Shown here: in pieces, positions 1 through 4,677 of the stretch
Layout of the letters: each line of letters begins with the position of its first letter
Numbering within the stretch: position 1 is the stretch's first letter
Source: Tatlockia sp.
GTDB taxonomy: Bacteria; Cyanobacteriota; Cyanobacteriia; Cyanobacteriales; Chroococcidiopsidaceae
Assembly (NCBI GenBank): GCA_013698215.1
Contig: JACCVJ010000476.1
Span: forward strand, 1 to 5,144
Length of the DNA stretch: 5,144 nucleotides
Direction: 5' to 3'
Translations under genes and position numbers: made by a program
The notes under the pieces: model-generated
Told to the model about the DNA's origin: nothing
The model's database searches: none
Seen by the model: the letters and a program-made list of their open reading frames with translations, nothing else

Positions 1-19
1 CAGCAATTCCAAATTCAAA
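1..19 (+). repeat. Left terminal inverted repeat of the IS
   Basis: CAGCAATTCCAAATTCAAA pairs perfectly with 1412-1430. Base 20 (T) breaks the match. A TTGACA hexamer lies just inside it at 22-27. Confidence 0.95.
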
Positions 20-67
20 TTTTGACAACGGGTACAGTTTACCTTGAGGATAAAGGAGTATCTCTTC

Positions 68-72
68 AAGGG
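68..72 (+). promoter_or_regulatory. Ribosome binding site that decides the transposase start
   Basis: AAGGG lies 7 nt before the ATG at 80. The upstream in-frame TTG at 44 has no purine-rich site in front of it, so the ATG is the better start. Confidence 0.5.
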
Positions 73-79
73 CATCGAG

Positions 80-1408
80 ATGGAGCCAATGACACTAAGT
101 TTTGGAGTAATGCTAGGATTTCTCCAACGAGCTATTGCAGAAATCAAAGACCCAAGGCTTGCCAGTAACGCGACTCGCTACAGCATCAAAGATACAGTTC
201 TGGGAGCCTTTTCAGTATTTTTCATGCAATGTGAGTCGTTTTTGGAACATCAGCGTCAGATGCACAGCCGTCATGGGCAAGATAATGCCCAAAGCTTGTT
301 TGGCTTGACACAAATTCCGACCACACCTCAAATTCGGAATATTCTGGACAAGCTCGCCGCCAAGGAATTATTTCGGGTGTTCACCTGGGTTTACCAATCA
401 TTGCAGAGGGATGGGTACTTAAAGCCTTATCACTGTTTGGGTGGACATCTGTTGGTGACTTTAGACGGCACTCAGTATTTTAGTTCTCAGACTATTCATT
501 GTGAGTGTTGTTCGAGTCGCACCCATAAAAACGGCAATGTCACTTACTTTCATAGCGCAATTCTGCCCGTAATTGTCGCACCAGGTCAGCCCCAGGTGAT
601 TTCCTTAGCCCCTGAGTTGATCACCCCTCAAGATGGAGCTGAAAAACAAGATTCGGAAGTGGCAGCGGCCAAACGATGGATCAATAACTATGCCTCAGAA
701 TTCAAAAATCAACCCGTCACTTTCTTAGGGGATGACCTATATAGTCGTCAACCAATGGTTGAACATTGCCTAGAAACTGGGATGAATTTCATCTTCACTT
801 GCCTGCCTGAATCCCATACCGCCCTTTATGATTGGTTGAACTATCTGGAGAACATTGGAGAGGTCAAGACGTTAAAAACATTCCAATGGCACAAACGCTC
901 GAAAGAAATTTACTTCTATCGCTACGTCAATCACATTCCCTTGAGAGACACTCAACCCGCCTTGGGAGTCAATTGGTGCGAGCTAACGCTTACCCGTCAG
1001 TCCGATGGCAAAATTCTTTATCAAAATGCCTTTGTCACTCGCCATGAACTAACAGGTGAGACTGTTCAGTTGGTAGTTAGCGCGGGCAGAAGTCGCTGGA
1101 AGACGGAAAATGAAAACCACAATGTCCTCAAGACCAAGGGTTATCATCTGGAACACAATTTTGGACACGGGCAACACCATTTAGCCTCTCTCTTGCTCAC
1201 CCTCAATCTCTTGGCCTTTCTCTTCCACACCGTTTTGCACCTCGTTGATAAACCCTACCAACAAATCCGCTTGCAGCGCGGCACTCGCAAAGGTTTCTTT
1301 CAAGATATTCTCAGCCTTACCAAATATTTACTCTTTGACAGTTGGCAGCATTTAATTGACTTCATGCTCTCTGACTCAGTATTCTCTCCAGCCACTGACT
1401 CCTCCTAA
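80..1408 (+). CDS. IS transposase, DDE superfamily (IS4/ISNCY-like)
   Basis: This 442-aa protein is the transposase that cuts and joins the ends of its own IS using an RNase H-like DDE catalytic domain. Counting from the ATG at 80, likely catalytic residues are D129 in TLDGTQYF, D218 or D219 in FLGDDLYS, and E343 in GRSRWKTENENHNVLKTKG. The last stretch recalls the R-E-K part of the IS4 YREK signature. A Cys cluster (C141, C143, C144 in HCECC) between the first two acids may bind metal. The region after E343 contains a hydrophobic stretch (LASLLLTLNLLAFLFHTVLHL), which is usual for the C-terminal helices of these enzymes and need not be a membrane segment. The ATG at 80 is preferred because AAGGG precedes it by 7 nt; a TTG at 44 would add 12 residues. 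There is no frameshift or internal stop, so the gene looks functional. The function is clear, the exact IS family is not. Confidence 0.9.
   Translation: MEPMTLSFGVMLGFLQRAIAEIKDPRLASNATRYSIKDTVLGAFSVFFMQCESFLEHQRQMHSRHGQDNAQSLFGLTQIPTTPQIRNILDKLAAKELFRVFTWVYQSLQRDGYLKPYHCLGGHLLVTLDGTQYFSSQTIHCECCSSRTHKNGNVTYFHSAILPVIVAPGQPQVISLAPELITPQDGAEKQDSEVAAAKRWINNYASEFKNQPVTFLGDDLYSRQPMVEHCLETGMNFIFTCLPESHTALYDWLNYLENIGEVKTLKTFQWHKRSKEIYFYRYVNHIPLRDTQPALGVNWCELTLTRQSDGKILYQNAFVTRHELTGETVQLVVSAGRSRWKTENENHNVLKTKGYHLEHNFGHGQHHLASLLLTLNLLAFLFHTVLHLVDKPYQQIRLQRGTRKGFFQDILSLTKYLLFDSWQHLIDFMLSDSVFSPATDSS
1356..1385 (+). promoter_or_regulatory. Possible outward promoter near the right IS end
   Basis: TTGACT (1356-1361) and TATTCT (1380-1385) are separated by 18 bp and point out of the IS toward the KilA-N remnant and the genes behind it. 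The match is 5 of 6 at -35 and 4 of 6 at -10. It lies inside the last codons of the transposase gene, so the bases are also constrained by coding. It is a weak prediction, noted because the IS would otherwise cut the downstream genes off from an upstream promoter. Confidence 0.22.
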
Positions 1409-1411
1409 ACT

Positions 1412-1430
1412 TTTGAATTTGGAATTGCTG
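1412..1430 (-). repeat. Right terminal inverted repeat of the IS
   Basis: TTTGAATTTGGAATTGCTG is the exact reverse complement of bases 1-19. Its last two bases with the first flanking base form TGA (1429-1431), a stop codon in the KilA-N reading frame. Readthrough from the IS into the remnant as a fusion is therefore impossible. Confidence 0.95.
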
Positions 1431-1431
1431 A

Positions 1432-2154
1432 CGAGCAATTGATGGTTACATTAATGCAACGGCAATGTGTCAAGCCTGCGGTAAGCAGTTAGCCCATTAC
1501 TTGGAAAATCAAACTACGAAAGCCTTTCTAGAAGCGCTTTGTGAAAACATCGGAATTCCGATATTAGATTTAGCCCAAGTTAAGCGGGGTCGTAATGGTG
1601 GTACTTGGGTACATCCCCAGATTGCTATAAACCTCGGTCAATGGTGCAGCCCCCAGTTTGCTGTTTTAGTATCTAAGTGGGTCTACGAGTGGATGAATAG
1701 GGGCAAAGCGCCAGCCGTTACACCGCTATTACTCTCACCCAAAGAACGATTAGAGAATATTCGGCTGGGTCTTGACTTATTTCAACAACTTGGTGGCTGT
1801 GATGAGCGCACTGAAATTTTGCTCAAAGACTGTATTCGGAATATTCTTGTCGAAGATAAACTTCAACCAGCTTTACCTGGACGAGTTGAATACCCCGTTT
1901 CAGACCGCGCTGTAGTAACGGGGTATCGTCCCACTCCTGGACAACTACGCAAAATCGGTAAGGAAGCAGCCCGAATCTATCAACAACGTCACGCAGAAAA
2001 ACCTATCCAGAGGGAGCAATTTGTTGGTGGTACAACGCGCATGGTGAATGTCTATTCTGAGGCTGATGTCGATGTTTTAGATGAAGCGATTTCCTTAGTT
2101 ATGGGAAACAACACAACCGTTATGAGCGCTAAGGTTCATGAATTGACTAGATAA
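1432..2154 (+). pseudogene. KilA-N domain protein, 5' end removed by IS insertion
   Basis: This is the 3' part of a gene for a KilA-N protein, a DNA-binding domain family found in phage and plasmid regulators and antirepressors. The open frame begins at the IS edge and reads RAIDGYINATA, then the Met at 1465, then CQACGKQLAHYLENQTTK. DGYINATAMC is the classic start of a KilA-N domain, so the Met at 1465 is internal and has no ribosome binding site before it. Counting from that Met, the KilA-N core runs to about residue 80 and includes TWVHPQIAINLGQWCSPQF and KWVYEWMN. A helical linker follows (about 90-140), then a C-terminal segment (about 152-210) with GYRPTPGQLRKIGKEAARIYQQRH and REQFVGGTTRMVNVY. 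Only a short N-terminal piece, perhaps 10-30 residues, is missing. A 229-aa product from 1465 is possible but would lack the first strand of the domain. The next gene follows after 22 nt. Confidence 0.82.
1890..1926. repeat. 10-bp perfect inverted repeat inside the KilA-N gene
   Basis: ATACCCCGTT (1890-1899) is the exact reverse complement of AACGGGGTAT (1917-1926), with 17 nt between the arms. It lies in the codons joining the helical linker to the C-terminal segment. No T-run follows, so it is not a standard terminator. It could be an RNA hairpin, a protein-binding site or chance. Confidence 0.6.
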
Positions 2155-2176
2155 TTACGCGAGAGGTTAAAACATT

Positions 2177-3052
2177 GTGATTATTACAGAAAACACTAAC
2201 AATACATCAGAGGAAGCTGCGTTTCCTTTGAGCTTTGAAGATTTTATGAGCCAACAAATTGCTCCCATAGCCAAATATGCTTACGAGCAGGCAGTTACTC
2301 GTAACCGTAACATCATTGTAGTATCCTATCAGTGTTTAGAAGCGAGAAGTATTGATACTGATACTGATGGAAATGTAATTAGCGTTAACGGAGCTAAATG
2401 GAATACTCGTATTAGCTGCGTCGATATAAATAGCTATAGAGAACATCTAGTTAATTTTTACGTTGCTCAGGAAAATCTTAATTGCCATGCTAACGCAATC
2501 GAGAAAATTCTTGAATTAATTGACCCAGACCGTCAATGCTGGCTATATCTACAACAGGGCATTTTCTTACCAGAACATCATGTCTACTGGCTGGATGACC
2601 AAATTGTCAGTAACTTGGTTGAGTTTCCTGTTTCGCTTTCGTCCTGGTATCAGTCAAGCTTTGTTACTGCTCATCGGAAACCACGTCAGCAACCAGAGCA
2701 AGAGTTAGAACTTGAGTTATTCAATTGGTTGCAGATTCATGGTGTAGAGGTTGAGCGTCAAGTATCAACTAAAAATAATCATCGTCTCGATCTGTGGATA
2801 CCTGGTCGAATGATGCTAGAGCTAAAAGCTCGTATTGTTACAGGCGACGATGTTTGCCAAGCTATTGACTACTACGCCACTTATCAGCGTCCGATTATTT
2901 TGGTTGGCAAAGGTTTATCCACTGCGGCAAGTCGGGGCATCGAAGGATTTACTAGAGAAACAATACAAGATGCCCTAGTTTTTGTTACTTGGTCAGCCGT
3001 TAAAACCTACTTAAAAGGAGCATTAAATATTCGTGGTTACGTTACTGGTTAA
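2177..3052 (+). CDS. Uncharacterised protein with C-terminal PD-(D/E)XK nuclease-like domain
   Basis: This 291-aa protein has no name I recognise. Its C-terminal third fits the PD-(D/E)XK (restriction endonuclease-like) fold: an acidic helix ELELELFNWL (176-185), then VEVERQV (190-196), then RLDLWIP with D205, then MLELKA with E215 and K217, then a helix DDVCQAIDYYATY (Q228, D231) and a strand PIILVGKG. D205 with E215-x-K217 matches the catalytic metal-binding core, so DNA cleavage is plausible but unproven. The N-terminal 165 residues match nothing I know; they hold a DTDTDG stretch (60-65). There is no signal peptide or membrane segment. GTG at 2177 is chosen as the start, with GAGAGG (2161-2166) 10 nt before it. 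It lies 22 nt after the KilA-N remnant, and its 3' end overlaps a 54-aa ORF by 20 nt. Possible roles are a defence or mobile-element nuclease, or a DNA-processing enzyme of the element; the sequence does not decide. Confidence 0.78.
   Translation: MIITENTNNTSEEAAFPLSFEDFMSQQIAPIAKYAYEQAVTRNRNIIVVSYQCLEARSIDTDTDGNVISVNGAKWNTRISCVDINSYREHLVNFYVAQENLNCHANAIEKILELIDPDRQCWLYLQQGIFLPEHHVYWLDDQIVSNLVEFPVSLSSWYQSSFVTAHRKPRQQPEQELELELFNWLQIHGVEVERQVSTKNNHRLDLWIPGRMMLELKARIVTGDDVCQAIDYYATYQRPIILVGKGLSTAASRGIEGFTRETIQDALVFVTWSAVKTYLKGALNIRGYVTG
3016..3020 (+). promoter_or_regulatory. Ribosome binding site for the 54-aa ORF, inside the nuclease-like gene
   Basis: AGGAG lies 12 nt before the GTG at 3033. 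The spacing is longer than usual, but it is the strongest Shine-Dalgarno match nearby and lies inside the upstream coding region, which fits translational coupling. Confidence 0.4.
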
Positions 3053-3197
3053 AGATTTTAAAAGAAGGGAAGCCGATTTCATCCAACCAGGGATAACAGC
3101 CGCGCCTTGCCAGTTTGTCCCGTTCGAGTATGTGCTGGAGCTAGACAGGCTTTGGGCAGCACGGCAAGGAAACCGACAAAAACTACTTGGGGAGTAA
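3033..3197 (+). CDS. Small 54-aa protein overlapping the end of the nuclease-like gene
   Basis: Starting at GTG 3033 the frame encodes MVTLLVKDFKRREADFIQ, followed by PGITAAPCQFVPFEYVLEL and DRLWAARQGNRQKLLGE, then TAA at 3195-3197. A stop (TAA, 3024-3026) lies just upstream in frame, so GTG 3033 is the only usable start. It overlaps the nuclease-like gene by 20 nt and ends 60 nt before the Cys-rich gene, so it fills what would otherwise be a 200-nt gap in the gene string. The composition looks like a real protein: mixed, with a likely amphipathic C-terminal helix from about residue 31 (FEYVLELDRLWAARQG), which could mediate a protein contact. No family is recognised. The evidence is position, overlap and composition only; conservation of the frame in relatives would settle it. 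Confidence 0.55.
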   Translation: MVTLLVKDFKRREADFIQPGITAAPCQFVPFEYVLELDRLWAARQGNRQKLLGE

Positions 3198-3257
3198 CCG
3201 CATTCTTTTTCCCAGTAGCCAAGTTTTTCCACACCCAACCAAAATTAGGATAAATTT

Positions 3258-3488
3258 ATGTCACCAAAAGTAAACGAGCTTGGCGATCACCGTCAGGTTT
3301 TAAAGGCACTGACTGGCGATCGCGCTCAGACCCAACTTGACTTATTGAGATGTCGTTGTCCCCGGTGCAATCGCTTTGGTATTGTCTTTGACACGCACGA
3401 GTACTACGGCATTATCTACAGGTGCAGTTGTCTTCCTGTCCTCTGGGTCATCAGTCCCGAAACGGGCGAAAAGCTGGAGGGAGGTTAA
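3258..3488 (+). CDS. Small Cys-rich protein, probable zinc ribbon
   Basis: This 76-aa protein has two Cys clusters: C32, C34 and C37 in RCRCPRC, then C56 and C58 in YRCSC. A CxxC knuckle (C34-P-R-C37) paired with CxC about 20 residues later suggests a small zinc ribbon, although the second pair is CxC where CxxC is usual. Such modules bind nucleic acid or support protein contacts. The first 30 residues look helical and polar. ATG 3258 is the start, with AGGA (3247-3250) 7 nt upstream. The HIP1 octamer GCGATCGC lies inside the gene (3316-3323). The stop codon is 3 nt from the next start, and the end of the gene carries the GGAGGGAGG ribosome binding site of that next gene, so the two are probably co-translated. 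The specific role is unknown. Confidence 0.7.
   Translation: MSPKVNELGDHRQVLKALTGDRAQTQLDLLRCRCPRCNRFGIVFDTHEYYGIIYRCSCLPVLWVISPETGEKLEGG
3316..3323. repeat. HIP1 octamer, cyanobacterial marker
   Basis: GCGATCGC is the highly iterated palindrome of many cyanobacterial genomes. Only one perfect copy was found in this window, a low density that would fit accessory DNA. Confidence 0.75.
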
Positions 3489-3491
3489 GAT

Positions 3492-4472
3492 ATGACATTT
3501 ACTTCCGCCGTTTTAGGCGTAGTACAACACCCAACTAACATCTTAACTGAATACCTTAGTAGATTTAGAGGAGTTAAGAAGTTTAAGGCGTATATTCTTT
3601 CGTGGTTAGACGGCTGGATTCATAACAAATTGAAAGCAGGAAAGCCCCCTTGGGTATATGTAATTAACCAAGAATTAGCCGAAGCTCTTGGTTGTTGTCG
3701 AGACACAGTTTTTCGCCACCTCAAAGACTTGTGTGAGATGGGAATGCTGAGGAAGACCCCCTACAAGCGTTGGGCAACTGACAATATTTGGGCGTACTCC
3801 ATCGACTTTGAAAAACTCAGGCAAGAATTAGCGCCGCCTGTAGATATTTCTGCAACCAAAAATCAGATAGTCGACAGCAGAAAATCAGATAACCGGGAAT
3901 CTGAAATTGTACAGCCGACAGCAGAAAATCAGACATTCTACATAAGTCCAATTCCTAATTCATCCCAAGTACAACCACAACACAGCCTGCCTGCTGCTGG
4001 GGGAATAGTTGAGGAGAAAGAGCAACCTGTCCCCGAACAAAAGATCGCAATTCCTCCAACTGATGAAGAATTGAAAAACGCCTGTACTCAAATTTCTCGT
4101 TTATCATCGCAAGTTCAAACTAATTTACAGGTTAAAACCGCGATAGAAAAACATTGGGCTAATTTCCCGGCGGCGCTCGAAAGACTGAAAATTGCAGTAC
4201 AAGAAAATTGGCGTTGTAACTTAACAGGGGTGCTGGTCAAGGCTTTGAAGGAAGGTGTGCCATCCGAGGATGCTGCCCCGCCTTGTGCGTTTTTCGGTTG
4301 GAAAGAATGGGCGGACGAAGCAATCAAGCGCCGATTAATGCAATACTCGCACTCTCAAAATGGCGATATCATGGTGCATTTTGTTGGCGGCACTCAAGGA
4401 TTGTGGAGCCAGTTGCGCTCCTTGTCGTGGTCTGAGGTGGAACTTATTGCTAGTGGGGGAGAAAGGAAATGA
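3492..4472 (+). CDS. Winged-helix DNA-binding protein, possible plasmid replication or regulatory protein
   Basis: This 326-aa protein starts with a helical region (20-50) and a winged helix-turn-helix at about 55-105: VINQELAEALGCCRDTVFRHLKDL is the HTH, MGMLRKTPYKRW begins the wing, and DNIWAYSID closes it. A low-complexity linker rich in Q, S, N, E and P follows (about 112-190). The C-terminal part (190-255) is helical, with a RCNLTGVLVKALKEG motif of a kind I associate with plasmid and phage replication-type wHTH proteins, then a Trp-rich tail (GWKEWADEAI, LWSQLRSLSWSEVE). The function is inferred: a replication initiator or a transcription regulator would both fit. ATG 3492 has a very strong site (GGAGGGAGG, 3476-3484) 7 nt upstream, so translation should be efficient. 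The linker DNA carries an iteron-like repeat array, which is some support for a replication role. Its stop overlaps the next ORF as ATGA. Confidence 0.72.
   Translation: MTFTSAVLGVVQHPTNILTEYLSRFRGVKKFKAYILSWLDGWIHNKLKAGKPPWVYVINQELAEALGCCRDTVFRHLKDLCEMGMLRKTPYKRWATDNIWAYSIDFEKLRQELAPPVDISATKNQIVDSRKSDNRESEIVQPTAENQTFYISPIPNSSQVQPQHSLPAAGGIVEEKEQPVPEQKIAIPPTDEELKNACTQISRLSSQVQTNLQVKTAIEKHWANFPAALERLKIAVQENWRCNLTGVLVKALKEGVPSEDAAPPCAFFGWKEWADEAIKRRLMQYSHSQNGDIMVHFVGGTQGLWSQLRSLSWSEVELIASGGERK
3851..3938 (+). repeat. Iteron-like array of four units with 22-bp period
   Basis: The 18-mer CGACAGCAGAAAATCAGA occurs exactly at 3872-3889 and 3916-3933. The core AAAATCAGA starts at 3859, 3881 and 3925, offsets of 22 and 44. 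In 22-bp units from 3851, unit 2 (3873) and unit 4 (3917) agree at 19 of 22 bases, unit 1 agrees with unit 2 at 15 of 22, and unit 3 is degenerate at 10 of 22. As 22 is not a multiple of three, each unit is read in a different frame (DSRKSD against PTAENQT), so the repetition is not in the protein. Confidence 0.65.
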
Positions 4473-4567
4473 GCAATAGCCTAAATCGCGCGCAAGGGTT
4501 AAGGCTTCGTACTCAATCAAAAAACAAGCCTACTCATAGGTTAGAAACACCCATTACGAGCCTTTAA
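4469..4567 (+). CDS. Small 32-aa basic ORF joined by ATGA to the winged-helix gene
   Basis: The ATG overlaps the stop of the preceding gene (ATGA, 4469-4472), and a purine-rich GGGGAG ending at 4461 lies 7 nt before it. The product reads MSNSLNRAQGLRLRTQSK, then NKPTHRLETPITSL, and is basic, with five Arg and three Lys. No family is recognised. The overlap and ribosome binding site argue for translation by coupling. The short length, the lack of any known domain and a possible RNA fold over the same bases (4501-4564) argue for caution. Its stop codon borders the 22-bp palindrome. Confidence 0.35.
   Translation: MSNSLNRAQGLRLRTQSKNKPTHRLETPITSL
4501..4564 (+). other. Possible nested RNA stem-loop at the end of the gene string
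   Basis: AAGGCTTCGTA (4501-4511) pairs with TACGAGCCTT (4555-4564), leaving one bulged T at 4507. Inside it AGCCTA (4527-4532) pairs with TAGGTT (4537-4542) around a CTCA loop, with one G-U pair. Both stems are short and the outer loop is long, so this is only suggestive. Confidence 0.25.
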
Positions 4568-4587
4568 AAAAGTAATATTACTTTTTT
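4566..4587. promoter_or_regulatory. 22-bp perfect palindrome, candidate operator or origin site
   Basis: The site reads A6, then GTAATATTAC, then T6, and is its own reverse complement across all 22 bases. It starts in the stop codon of the 32-aa ORF and lies 90 nt before the DUF3102-type gene. With only two G-C pairs per folded stem it is a poor intrinsic terminator, although the T6 run would help one. It fits better as a binding site for a dimeric protein. The central TAATATTAC (4573-4581) equals the nonanucleotide nicked by Rep in geminivirus origins, which may be coincidence. Confidence 0.5.
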
Positions 4588-4677
4588 GAACTTGGGATTA
4601 GACTTAATTTCTAGTTGCCAAAAGCCTTACATAATCAGACTTCCGCGTTTCTTACAAAAATCTTGGAGCAAATAACT
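4588..4677 (+). other. Leader region of the DUF3102-type gene
   Basis: This 90-nt stretch separates the palindrome from the next start codon. It holds GGAG (4665-4668) as the ribosome binding site. I see no promoter with both a good -35 and a well-spaced -10; TTGCCA (4615-4620) and CATAAT (4630-4635) are only 9 bp apart. A promoter is nevertheless expected here, because this is the largest gap in the window. Confidence 0.4.

Larger units (their letters stand above)
1..1430 (+). mobile_element. Complete insertion sequence with one DDE transposase gene
   Basis: The first 19 bases (CAGCAATTCCAAATTCAAA) are the exact reverse complement of 1412-1430, and the match breaks at base 20, so both tips are defined. 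A single transposase gene fills the space between them and its stop codon ends three bases before the right repeat, as expected of a compact IS. The right tip lies inside a KilA-N reading frame, so the element disrupted that gene. The left flank is outside the window, so a target-site duplication cannot be checked; bases starting ACGAGCAATT follow the right tip. The family is uncertain: the transposase resembles the group labelled IS4-like or ISNCY in cyanobacterial genomes. The element looks intact and may still be mobile. Confidence 0.93.

Noticed and set aside
22..54. TTGACA just inside the left IS end as the -35 of a transposase promoter
   Set aside because: No acceptable -10 lies 15-19 bp downstream; the nearest AT-rich hexamer (GATAAA, 49-54) is 21 bp away.
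44..79. TTG at 44 as the transposase start
   Set aside because: It has no ribosome binding site, while the ATG at 80 has AAGGG at 7 nt. The extra 12 residues show no family feature.
832..1047. Second + strand ORF inside the transposase gene, as a possible frameshift product
   Set aside because: The main frame is intact and holds all three catalytic residues; I saw no slippery run that would justify frameshifting here.
2353..2373. DTDTDG (residues 60-65 of the nuclease-like protein) as a calcium-binding EF-hand loop
   Set aside because: The 12th loop position is Asn where Glu or Asp is needed, there is no second loop, and the bases look like a short GATACT duplication.
3185..3228. ACTTGG...CCAAGT followed by T5 as a terminator between the 54-aa ORF and the Cys-rich gene
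   Set aside because: The stem is only 6 bp with a 28-nt loop, and the genes around it appear to be co-transcribed.
3023..3238. Minus-strand ORF of 71 codons across the 54-aa gene
   Set aside because: Its composition is unlike a protein (Ser and Cys runs), it has no ribosome binding site, and the + strand frame here is better supported.
4115..4520. Two minus-strand ORFs of 61-70 codons within and past the winged-helix gene
   Set aside because: They are shadows of the + strand coding sequence, without ribosome binding sites or recognisable motifs.
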